DNA of 64,000 nucleotides, taken from assembly GCA_022559845.1 (NCBI GenBank), contig CM040117.1, forward strand, positions 85,138,559 to 85,202,558. Reading direction: 5' to 3'. The notes under the pieces are model-generated. The model saw only the letters and a list, made by a program, of their open reading frames with translations. It had not been told where the DNA came from and did no database searches. Each line of letters starts with the position of its first letter. Positions within the stretch are counted from its first letter, which is position 1. The translations under genes were made by a program, and so were the position numbers. Of the stretch, positions 11,716-20,468 are shown in pieces. Origin of the DNA: Amorphophallus konjac (taxonomy: Eukaryota; Streptophyta; Magnoliopsida; Alismatales; Araceae).

Positions 11716-11792
11716 CTACCACAAAGGGAGAAGACCAGGTCAGGTGAAAGAAAGTAACTACCATCCCAGGAGAAGAGCCTCGAGAGCGGTAC
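11716..11792 (-). other. predicted 77-bp intron in the antisense gene
   Basis: On the minus strand the donor is ACAG/GTACCG and the acceptor TTGTGGTAG/ACGTT, preceded by a pyrimidine-rich stretch (CTTTCTTTCACC). Removing it joins a phase-1 codon and continues in the frame of the downstream ORF with no stop. Size and signals fit a plant intron. Not transcript-verified. Confidence 0.75.
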
Positions 11793-12907
11793 CTGTCGAC
11801 GTCAACCGCGTAAGCAAGCACCGTTCGATGTTCTCCGGCGTCACCAGCTCCTCGGTCGACTGGCGGTTACCCAGCAGATGAGTGGCCTGCCACTCCACGT
11901 GGGAAGGGAACTCCTCCGGGTGAAGGGGAAGATTCGGATGAAAATTGGGCGAGATCGGACATCTCCAAAACTCGTCCGTCGCCTCCGCCTTCACCCAGAA
12001 GAATTGGGACTTCCACCCCTTGTGCGAGGAGTCCTTCGCAGCGAGGGAGATGCAACTCCTGTTCCTCCTCCCCTGGATGAAGTAAAAGCCCTTCCCCGCC
12101 GACGGGTGTGCTTTCAACTCGAAAAAATAATGAAAGAGGTCCAAGGAAGGAAAAATGTCGTGCTGACGACAGAGAATCTGAAAGGCGGAAAGAAGGAGAT
12201 ATGAGTTGGCCACCAACTGAATAGGCGCCAACCGGAAAAACTCGAGAAGCTGGAGTACAAGAGGCTCGAAGGGAAGGCGGAACCCACTCTTCCAAGCCAG
12301 AAGGAAAGTACAAATGTGCCCCGTACAGCTGTCCAGACTCGTCTCATACGGGGCGGCGGTAGCAAAGCTGTACCTGAGAGGCAAGCGAAAGCGATGCTCC
12401 AGCTTCCTCACCTCGGCCTCCCCCAACTCACTACAATTGGAGACGGGCTCCCGCCTCACCTGCCCTATTTCCAGAGGTAGACCAGCCATCGAGCCGGAAG
12501 ATGATCCCTCGCGCGAGCTCGAAGACTCCGGAGGGGAAGGAAGTTGCCGGACCGCCTCCGCGGTTATCCTCGCCAACTCCTCAAACGCCGCCGCAAGACT
12601 CTGCGCCTCCACTGTGCCCTCACGGCGCATCAAGGAGCCCCAGAAGCAAAGAAACTAAGGAAAGCCCAAAACCCTGAGAAGCCTAGAACGACGAACAGCG
12701 CCCAACGCCTATAAAACCCTGGAGGAAGGCGGCGCGTCGTTCCGTGCTCCGAGAAAAGGGGGGGCCCTTCAGTTCAAATCCGTCAGGATCATCATTACGG
12801 GCCCAGGCGACCACTACATGTGGCTCCATCACGCCAACAGAATTCCACCCACCTGAGCCACGCCGGTCCAAAGCCTCAAAAGCTACTCGACCGAGCCTTC
12901 ATGGCTC

Positions 12908-12927
12908 GGGAGTAGGAGGGGGACAAG
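12908..12927 (+). promoter_or_regulatory. polypurine tract of the Tat-type element
   Basis: Purine-rich GGGAGTAGGAGGGGGACAAG directly before the 3' LTR start TGGAGAGG at 12928. Expected role: priming of plus-strand synthesis. Confidence 0.8.
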
Positions 12928-13695
12928 TGGAGAGGGGGATTTCTGTAGCCCACCCAAAGAGCAGCCCAACTAGACCCAACAGGGTCCAACGAGGCAAGCC
13001 CACCTGGGTGACAGCCCACAGGGCCCACTCAGGGAAGAAAAGCCCAATAAACAAACACTCGAGGAACCAACTCTCCCCGGCGGCCTCTAGGCTTGGAGGG
13101 CCCGAGTGATGGTCAGGTCGTAAGGAAGGTCCGGCCCAAGCCGTTTCCCCGCCCGGGAGAGACAGGCATTAGCCGACCTATCCGACCCCTCTTTCACCGA
13201 GCTATGCTCATCTTCCGAACAGGGCTGGCGTTTCAGGAGCTCGGCCAGACCAAATATCATCCGTTCAAGAGTCCCCAATGGATAGGGGAGTCAAGAAACC
13301 ACCGGACTTCAAGGCGATAACGTTCCCACGATAAGGCCATGAAAGCCCATGTTGAGGACGTAACTCTCGCCGGAGACCCCTCAGCTTGCAGGACTCCTGA
13401 AGGCGACACACTATTTAAACCAGGGCTACCCTCCGACGGAAGAAGAGAGCCATTCAGGTACTCATATACCCAAACTCCTGAGCAATCCGCTTCACCCTCT
13501 GGTGGAGAGGAATCTCGCGCGCTAGCTTTTCTCCTCCCCATTATTGCTTCCACCACAGCTCTACTGACTTAGCCATCAGAGGGTTTTACCCCAGGGAAGC
13601 CCCCTGGGCCCTCTGATACGTTTCCCTGTCTTGCAGTTCATGTTCAGGTGATCCACAGCCCGCTCAGGATACAAGCGCGAGATTTCGCCTCTTCA
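12928..13695 (+). repeat. 3' LTR of the Tat-type element
   Basis: 768 bp, the same boundaries as the 5' LTR with no length difference, followed by TSD GTCTC. The mismatches I could see against the 5' LTR are mostly A/G and C/T. Confidence 0.95.
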
Positions 13696-13700
13696 GTCTC
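13696..13700 (+). repeat. target-site duplication of the Tat-type element, right copy
   Basis: GTCTC, identical to 3788-3792. The interrupted Sirevirus array resumes directly afterwards with CAAGTCTATACA. Confidence 0.93.
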
Positions 13701-14822
13701 CAAGTCTATACAGTCTGCCTTTACGTTCAGAGTCTATACACCATTCCTCAAAGGCCAAGTGTATACATTGTCCATATGTTCAAAGGTTTCTAGTCTATAC
13801 ATTGGATAGACTCGTTCATGCTTTGTTCATCTCAAGTCTGTACACTGCCTTTCATGTGCACTCTTTAAGCAAGTCTATACCTTCGACTGTTCAGCCTGTG
13901 ATCAAGTCTGTACAGCCAGGGAGACCATTAAGTCTATACACTCATTCACTGTAGCTTGCATCAGGTAAAGTCTATACATTGGGACTTTTACCTACGTTCT
14001 GAACTGAACTGAGTAAGTCTATACATTCCTCATATCTTTTACCTACGCTCAGTTCAGTAAGTCTGCACACTGGGAACTTTACTGACGTTGCCTTGCCAAA
14101 GTCTACACACTGTGAACCTTCAAGTATGTACAGACTTTACTTGTTCAAGTCTGTACATCGCCCAACTCTTTGGCAAGTCTACACATCTCTAAGTCTATAC
14201 ACTCAGTTATCCTTCAACTCTATACACTCGATATCACCGTCAAGTGTATACACTCTCAAGTTGTTCATACTTGCCTATATGCTGTTTTCAAGTGTATACA
14301 CTCTCTCATTTGACACACTTGCTTAATTGCTGTTTCTAAGTCTACACATTCGATGCCTTCATGCATTGTTCTCATCGAAGTCTATACATCGACGTCTATA
14401 CATTGAAGTCCATACAGTGCATACAGTTGTGCTTCACAAGTCTACACATTGCTGCTCTTCATTACAAGTCTTTACACTCGTCCTCCTTCACACGATCAAC
14501 TCTATACATCCATTGTCTTGCCTGCTGAATGAAGTCTACACACTGAGGTCGCATGAACACTTACAAGTCCATACACTGAGCTCGCATGAAGAACTTCAAC
14601 TCTACACACTCTCACACTTGACACACTTGCCTAATTGTCATCTCTAAGTCTATACGCTCGATGGCTTTATACATTTCACAGAAGTCCATACATTCCCCCT
14701 GTTGTGCTAATGCATTATTCAGCTAGACTATACACTGAGGTCGCATGAGGACTCACAAGTCTACACACTCCCTCAGTGTACACACTTACTCATCTGCTAT
14801 TCTAATGTATATACATTCGTTG
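13700..14822 (+). repeat. array of degenerate AAGTCTATACATT motifs, right part
   Basis: About 35 further copies in the same orientation, with spacing mostly 20-45 bp. Base changes fall mainly at the third to fifth positions of TCTATACA. Together with 3299-3775 this makes about 50 copies in one LTR. Confidence 0.9.
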
Positions 14823-15900
14823 ATATCTGACTGAACTAACTAATCACATTTCCTTGTCTCTGCCTGTAGATGATTCAGGTCAATGATTGGGCACATGAAC
14901 CGAGGATGATACCTGGCACGTGATCTGAGAAAGCTTGGAAAAGGAGGGAACGAGACTCCCTCGTGTGAAGGCCTGAATCTCAGGTCGAATGCCATATAAA
15001 AGGTGCCTTCTGCGATTAGATGGACAGAACTGGAGAAAAAAGCTGAAGAGCAAAATCCCTGAGCAGAAGAAGAAAAGAGAGAGAGCCTCCACGTTCCAGA
15101 AAGAAGATAGAGAGAAAAGATTTGAGAGTATTGTTGTGAGAGAAAAGTCTGAGTGAGAGAGAAGAGTCCAATTTGCTTCTTCGGAAGTTACATTTGATTT
15201 TGGTTTTTCTGAAACGATTTGTGTTCATCGATTGGTCTTGTTTACATTTCTGTTTTTCCTTTCATTTCTTCATATCTCTGATTTTGAGTTGTTACCCTCC
15301 AGTGTTTGGAGGAAGGGAGAGTTACTCTGGTTCACCTCTGGGCTGCAGAGGAAGAGAGATCTGTGATCTCTCGTTTTGCCAGTGACGGGTTGTCATTAGC
15401 AGGTTCCCTCCGGGTTGGAGGAAGGGAGAGCCATCTCCGGTTCTGGTCTTGCTAGTAGCAGGTCCAGGTGTCAAGCTCTGTGGGTAGCAGAGTTTGGTTA
15501 AGGGATTTGTTTCCCTTGGTTGTTCAAGCTGTGTGGCAGCATAATGCTCGCAGACTGAGTCTGTAGTTTTCTAGCAATGGCTAGTGGAATCCTCACTCTA
15601 GTTGGAGTGAGGGGTGAATGTAGATTGTGGACTACAATCGAACCACCTTAAAATCTCATGTCTCCTCTGTGGCTTGCTATTATCGTTTGTGCTTTCATTC
15701 TGTTTGGCATTGTGTTTGTGTGTGGATGGCCTCTTCCAATCGCACCTTATTATGCTGTCTTAGTTTCTCACTGTGTTAGCTGCATTGTTTAGCCATATCT
15801 GAAGGGTTGTATTTCGAAGTAGTGAGTTTCCGCTGAAGTTGTTCAAATCGGGAGTGATCTATTCATCCCCCCTTCTATATCACTCTTCGCTGCACTAACA
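13701..15900 (+). repeat. Sirevirus 3' LTR, right segment (rest of U3, R, U5)
   Basis: Continues the motif array to about 14822. The core promoter follows with TATAAAA at 14995-15001, then a purine-rich leader (15030-15170) and a U5-like region ending in GATCTATTCATCCCCCC, and finally CACTAACA at 15900. The CCCCCC block close to the end matches the ends of the other two Sirevirus families here when those are reversed. Confidence 0.8.
14995..15001 (+). promoter_or_regulatory. TATA box of the Sirevirus LTR
   Basis: TATAAAA within GCCATATAAAAGG, followed about 30 bp later by a purine-rich leader. It lies about 170 bp after the end of the motif array. The position fits the U3/R boundary. Confidence 0.65.
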
Positions 15901-16209
15901 TACCCCGTTGACCAAAAATCAAGAATTGGTCGTTTCCTAACTTGCTACAGGCAAAGGGTTAAGCCTAAAATAGATTTAATCTATTTTCCTTGTTTGTGTG
16001 TGTGCAGGGGCAGGTTGAAGTTGAAGGTTCAGTTAGTAAACAGTTCTCTGGGGACCGTCCTACTCATTTCAACGGCCATGGTCAGACCGTCCAATCGTTC
16101 TGACGGTTTCATCTCAAACTCCACCAAATATCTACGGTCCCCATTAGACCGTTCAAAGATATGAATGGTAGATTCTTGACCGTTTAACCAAGTTCACGGC
16201 CTACCCATG
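15901..16209. other. flank between the Sirevirus and a CACTA end
   Basis: No ORF or RNA gene seen. It contains several inverted GACCGT/ACGGTC words between 16030 and 16200, so it may belong to another short DNA element, but no borders can be drawn. Confidence 0.5.
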
Positions 16210-16600
16210 CACTACAAGAAAAATGGGAAATACCGACGGTATTTTTCGACTGAAAATTTTTCGTCGGCAATACGTCGGAATGTTTTATCTTTCTGACAGA
16301 AATATATTGCGTCAAAAAGTCGTCGGTAATTATCTACTATTTTTTGACATAATATTTTTATCAAAAATACGTCCGAAACTTTCGACAGAAAAAATTAACG
16401 TCGAAATTAACGTCGAATATTTCGGATGTATTTCCAAAAAAAATATGTGTCGTCGAAAATAAATAAATATAGTTTAAAATACATGAATAATTCACGACAC
16501 ATAAATTTAAGGTCAAATATTCGTCGGAAACTTACCGACGTATCTCCAACAAACCTTTATATGTCGAAATTTTTGATAAATAATTAAATAGTTTTCCACC
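16210..16600 (+). mobile_element. CACTA (En/Spm) transposon terminus
   Basis: Begins CACTACAAGAAAAATGGG, the typical terminal sequence of plant CACTA elements. Short subterminal motifs in both orientations follow (CGTCGG, CGACGG, GTCGAAA) over about 350 bp. No transposase ORF and no matching TAGTG end are convincingly visible to the right, so this is a truncated or heavily interrupted element. Confidence 0.65.
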
Positions 16601-17160
16601 CTTTTATTGTTAATAAACATTATTATATTGTTATATTTATTAATTACCACTTTTATGATTTTTTGTCAGTTTTGTAATTGTTTTATGCATGGTTATTGGC
16701 AAGTGGACCAATGGGAATTCAGAAAAATAAAATATTTTATCCACTTGAATTCCCTTTGTTGTTGCTTGAGTCACCTTCTTCTCGTAGACACACGATAGTC
16801 ACCCTGGTTTTTCTGTCTGTACGTGATTTTCACTTCTTCTTTCTGTTGCAAGAGGGAAATTGAGCAAGTTCAAATACGTTAGACACACTACATTATAATA
16901 ATTCGTAGCACATATACTATTAGGCCATGTTTGTTCAGCAGTTGTCACATATTTGGAATCCTTTAATAACCCACGATCTACCAACATGTCCCTCAACCTT
17001 GCATTCTGAAGACTTTGTTCAGCAGTAGTGACCTTCTATTAGACTTTTATCATTATTATATCAATTGAATATCATTTTCATGGTTTGTCAGAAAGTCATG
17101 TATTTATTGAATATCATTTTTTATGGATTTTTATTATTATTATATTTATTTTATCTTTGG
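16600..17160. other. AT-rich stretch without a gene
   Basis: Only short ORFs of low-complexity composition. A TTGTTCAGCAG word occurs near 16931 and 17021. No domain recognised. Confidence 0.6.
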
Positions 17161-17672
17161 GTTCACCTTCCGTATGTGAGAGCAGCAGAGTAAAATGTAT
17201 GATGAGGGTGATGAATGCATATTATTAGTGACAAATAAATTGACAGAGGCAACAAATACACATTAGGGGTGAGAAATAGGTTAACAGGGGCGACAAATGT
17301 GTATGATGGATGACAAAAGGCTCTTAACGGTGAAGAATGCACAAAGACGACGTCTCCCAGGAGCAATGACGATGGCTACTGCATGCTAAAAGTGAAAAAT
17401 GCCTATTAGTGGTGACAAATATATCAACAGGGTGACAAATGGATCTAGCGATGAACTATGAGCATGAAGATAAGCCCTACTAATATTAGAACCATCGACA
17501 AACCCTACTACTTATAGGGGAAGAACTCAACATCGTAAAGGTAACCCCTAACTGTGATGGATGTTATCCTTCATTTGACGGCAACCACATCACGCAAAGA
17601 TCAAGCATCCATCATGCAAGGAAAGGTTGCAGAAAAGGAAATTATATTGATAGGGGAAGAGGGTACAAGCGG

Positions 17673-17921
17673 TTACTCGTCCTCTTTGGGACGGAACCTG
17701 TCAGGTTGGAGGTTCATCACCCCCTTGTTACAAAATAGGCAGTCCACCTTCGCCAAGGCATCCCGCCACCCTTGCAGGTACCCCTGCTTGTATTCCTCTG
17801 AAACATCGCCACCGCTACTTTCTCCCAATGGCTGGTCCGGCACCGGCAGGGCTTCCTTTCGGAAGCATAGCCGTTTGTAGGAAACCATATGTGACAAAAA
17901 ATCTGACTTCTCAGACGACAT
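17673..17921 (-). CDS. small protein of unknown function, 82 aa
   Basis: Not recognised. On minus, ATG at 17921-17919 opens a frame ending at TAA 17673-17675, starting MSSEKSDFLSHMV. It has a basic first third (SYKRLCFRKEALPVP), an acidic Gly/Ser middle, a likely amphipathic helix SEEYKQGYLQGWRDALAKVD, a CLFC pair and a charged end. It is soluble, with no signal peptide or membrane segment. A TATAAATA box lies 69-76 bp upstream, giving a leader of about 40 nt. Local base composition is more GC-rich than its flanks. It lies among GTGACAAAT motifs, on the same strand as the Ulp1-like and hybrid-binding genes 37-41 kb away. It could be an intact element gene or a captured fragment. Confidence 0.5.
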   Translation of the reverse strand: MSSEKSDFLSHMVSYKRLCFRKEALPVPDQPLGESSGGDVSEEYKQGYLQGWRDALAKVDCLFCNKGVMNLQPDRFRPKEDE

Positions 17922-17989
17922 CTTCACGAGAGTGTCTTTGAGACAGCCAAAGGAACTCAGGATGTCCTTCGTGTTCCCCGTAAAGTCTC

Positions 17990-17997
17990 TATTTATA
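17990..17997 (-). promoter_or_regulatory. TATA box of the 82-aa gene
   Basis: TATAAATA on minus in CCTATAAATAGAGAC, a good plant TATA context. It is about 70 bp upstream of the ATG at 17921. Confidence 0.6.
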
Positions 17998-18373
17998 GGA
18001 AGGAGACAAAATCCTCAGAGCCTAGAGGGCAAAAGAGTGTTCGTGCCTCCCCAACTTTGTGGAAATCGAAGCGACGGGACCGCAAAGATCGTTCCATCTC
18101 CCCCAACATTTTTGACTCTCGGTCCTTCATTTTTGCCGGTCATGAGATCGCTTGGACCGAAGCTTCTTTCGTCCAGTTACATCAACCGCATAGCAGACGA
18201 GAGGCCGGAGAGAGATACTACAACGACTAACACCACAAAGTGGTGACAAATAGTCATCAGTGGTGACAAATAGGCTTCAAGGCTGACAAATGTCTCGTAA
18301 GGGTGATACATCGATAATAGAAGTCACAATATGTGATGAAGCGAAACAAAGACGACGCCTAACGAGCAATAAA

Positions 18374-18402
18374 AGTTGGGTCCCACAGTGTAGTGACACG
18401 GA
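18374..18402 (-). repeat. family 2 3' LTR, outermost 29 bp
   Basis: AGTTGGGTCCCACAGTGTAG and the following bases match the start of the family 2 LTR at 35351 (first base differs). The LTR resumes after the family 1 insertion at 27075. The bases before it, ATAAA at 18369-18373, would be the TSD, but the partner end is lost. Confidence 0.8.
18398..18402 (+). repeat. target-site duplication of family 1, left copy
   Basis: ACGGA directly before TGTTGGGTCCCG. It is repeated at 27070-27074. Confidence 0.92.
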
Positions 18403-19304
18403 TGTTGGGTCCCGTAGTACAGGAACACGGTTCTAGAGGGGGGGTGAATAGAACCCTCTACTAAAATTATGTCCAATTAAAACTATTTACTAGCTCACAG
18501 CGGAATTAGCAAGATTAGCAAGAGTGAGAATTTAAACTAATTGGAATAGACTTGATTCTCTCAATCTCACCGTACTCACTCGAACGGATAATTAGATATG
18601 AACAATAAAGCAAACCACCACAACACAAACCACAATGCAAGCCACAATGCATGAGGATTTTTTTAAGGTGGTTCGGGACCACGATGGGCTCCCTACGTCC
18701 ACCCCTCACCAAACCGGTGAGGCTTCACTGCTGTATAAAACAGCCCGGGGATAAATCCCCACACACACACGGAGCCAAGCTCCAACACACACACGTAGGG
18801 CGATGCCTACACTATCACACGGGAGTAAACTCCCAACCACACTCGGGGAACACACCCCACAATATGCCTAAGCACACACGCGGGATATGCTCCGCACCAC
18901 ACGACGCACATGCGTCAACACAAACCACTCGGAGAACCCCTTTCTCCGAACACCCACACACAATATTCCTTCAGAAATGTATGAAGCCTAGACAAATAGA
19001 TACAATGAATCCCAAACAAAGTCTAAAGACTGAAATGAAGAAGATATAGCATGTAGAGAGCTCCCCCTTCTTCGATTCTTTCGGTTCCTCTTGGTTCGTT
19101 ATCGGATGATGGTGATTTTGGCATCCTCTTGTTCCTCTCTTCGAGACGCTTCTTTTCTTCTTCTACCATGAGCTCTAAATCTTCATGGATGTAGATGATT
19201 ACCCTTCCTCAAGAGCTCCTTGGTTGCTTTGCCCCTTTTCTCCACCTACAAGATAGAACAAAATGCATTAGGGCTTCTCATCTCCAAATTCAGAGTTCAC
19301 ATTC

Positions 19305-19316
19305 ATATATATAGAA
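19305..19316 (-). promoter_or_regulatory. putative TATA region of the family 1 LTR
   Basis: Minus-strand TATATATATG, with a matching TATATATATG in the other LTR near 25893-25902. The palindrome cluster lies 140-330 bp upstream in the direction of transcription. Confidence 0.4.
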
Positions 19317-19454
19317 GACTAGATAAAAGACTCATATAACCCTCCCAATACATGTTAGAAACCCTCTAATATGTTTAGGAACCAATGGGGGGTAGTTTGG
19401 TAAAGTTTGGAAAGGTTTAGAAAGGGTTTCAATCGGATTTGCAAAACCCGTGCC

Positions 19455-19640
19455 GGAATGGGTCGACCCATGGGGTCGACCCTCCGGCATCCAGAGGGCG
19501 GCCATACCACAAAAATACCCCAGAAACCCAGGGGTCAACCCATGGGGTCGACCCATGCAGTGTGGGTCGACCCCTACACATAGGGTCATAAACAAGTGTT
19601 CTGTCCGGTCCAGAACACTTAGGGGTCGACCCATACTAGA
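19455..19640 (-). repeat. GGGTCGACCC palindrome cluster in the family 1 LTR
   Basis: GGTCGACC or a one-base variant occurs six times in this interval. It includes the near-perfect double palindrome at 19460-19482 (two GGGTCGACCC cores around ATGG). A separate perfect hairpin at 19594-19620 has arms AAGTGTTCTG and CAGAACACTT around a 7-base loop. The cluster is duplicated in the other LTR at about 26045-26240. Confidence 0.9.
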
Positions 19641-20468
19641 AAGCGCTATAAAAAGACTTTAAACCACCATGAATCCAAGGGACTAAAAGTGATTAGATGT
19701 TACCATAATCCCATGTAGATTAACCATGTATTTTCATTCTGAAGACATGAAAAAGTAAGTGGTTAGTTGAGAATCAAAATCTTTGCATCAAGCAACAACA
19801 CTATGAACATGTTAACATTAAAACACATTATTGAACCCATTTAATCATGTATTTGGCTTCTCAATTTACAACCAATAAAAACACATTCCACCATATGACA
19901 AGTGTTTGTTGTAATGAAATTGAATCTCTCAATTGTCCAAATACAAAGGCATGAAAGCTCAACCTCAACTACCTCCATTTCAAGTACACAAGGTGGTTAG
20001 TGTATTACCATGATCCACTTGATATGGGAGGGTATAAAAACCATCCTTGGACCAATGGCTCTTTGAAGAATGGAGATAGAATTAACACAAGTTCTGAATG
20101 GTGGATAACAAGATGACTTATTTAAGCATTCTCTTGAGTTCCATTTGATGTCCATCAAGACTCGTTCCTGCAATGAAAGAAGATTAGCATACTTGCATTC
20201 AAATGAACATGACTCTCATTCAAGTGAGAGTTAAGCTATTACAAACAAGTGAGCATGATAGCATTCAAATGAGCATAAAGACTCATTCATGTTGATGGCA
20301 TTCAGAAGCATTATTTTACAAATTCATTCTCATTCTAGAACATAACTCCATAGCAAGAGAACAAGTATGATTCAAGCATATGAGAACATGAAGTATCATT
20401 CAAGCATAAGGCCAAGCAAGGCCAAACAACAAAGTCATTTTGTAATCATCAAAATAACATGCACAACA

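Larger units (their letters stand above)
10027..12630 (-). pseudogene. antisense gene of the Tat-type element: putative gypsy-type transposon protein with coiled coil
   Basis: A minus-strand gene within a plus-strand retroelement. It starts at ATG 12630. Exon 1 runs to 11793 and encodes a conserved region resembling the Pfam family Putative gypsy type transposon (Transposase_28), including GFRLPFEPLVLQLLEFF, ILCRQHD, LFHYFFELKAH and KGWKSQFFWVK. A 77-bp GT-AG intron follows (11716-11792), and joining preserves the frame. Exon 2 begins with an acidic low-complexity part, then a Pro/Ala/Gly-rich part. The frame changes at a 15-G tract (10912-10926 on plus). A Glu/Arg/Ala-rich coiled coil follows, with repeated RAEAEADRARAEERAAEAE near 10560-10470 and a Ser-rich tail, to TGA at 10027-10029. 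A TAG at 10741-10743 interrupts the coiled coil. The function of this family is unknown; its position is typical of Grande/Retand-like elements. Confidence 0.8.
3793..13695 (+). mobile_element. Tat-lineage Ty3/gypsy retrotransposon, complete but decayed
   Basis: A 9,903-bp element with two 768-bp LTRs, perfect TSD GTCTC, a PBS starting TGGCGCCG, plus-strand gag-protease-RT-integrase remnants and a long antisense gene near the 3' LTR. Tat-lineage elements of the Grande/Retand kind are known for such antisense ORFs. I counted about 26 mismatches between the LTRs by eye (roughly 3.4%), so the insertion is fairly recent. RNase H and the start of integrase are deleted near 7640-7650. It sits inside the motif array of the Sirevirus LTR and is visibly more GC-rich than its host. 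Confidence 0.93.
1..15900 (+). mobile_element. Sirevirus-type Ty1/copia retrotransposon, 3' part, split by a gypsy insertion
   Basis: Plus-strand element whose 5' end lies outside the window. It reads pol (RT, RNase H), then a 1.4-kb non-coding tail with several polypurine tracts, a final tract AAAAGGGGGAGAT ending at 3090, and an LTR that starts TGTTGCATCC at 3091 and ends CACTAACA at 15900. The LTR is split by the gypsy element at 3793-13695. Repeated purine tracts before a TGTT...AACA LTR are a known Sirevirus trait. The right LTR end is inferred from the terminal AACA and from the CCCCCC-containing segment just before it, as in sister elements here. The 5' LTR is not available to confirm it. 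Confidence 0.8.
17185..18300 (+). repeat. dispersed GTGACAAATA motifs, left block
   Basis: About 13 copies of a 10-12-bp motif GGTGACAAATA or close variants, in two clusters (17185-17445 and 18240-18310). They flank the small minus-strand gene at 17673-17921. The same motif in the same orientation reappears at 55105-56900 beyond the nested retroelements, so both blocks probably belong to one older element. Confidence 0.8.
18403..20468 (-). repeat. family 1 3' LTR
   Basis: Starts TGTTGGGTCCCG and ends CATGCACAACA in plus coordinates. It is close to identical with 25002-27069. A palindrome cluster with GGGTCGACCC cores lies at 19455-19640. Short ORFs within it are not genes. Confidence 0.93.

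Noticed and set aside
10995..11747. A 250-codon plus-strand ORF, rich in Pro, Ala and Ser.
   Set aside because: It is the opposite-strand shadow of exon 2 of the antisense gene, whose minus frame has splice sites and a coiled coil.
3299..14822. The regularly recurring AAGTCTATACATT motif as a CRISPR array or satellite.
   Set aside because: The motif is degenerate, spacing is irregular, it is inside a plant LTR and there are no cas genes.
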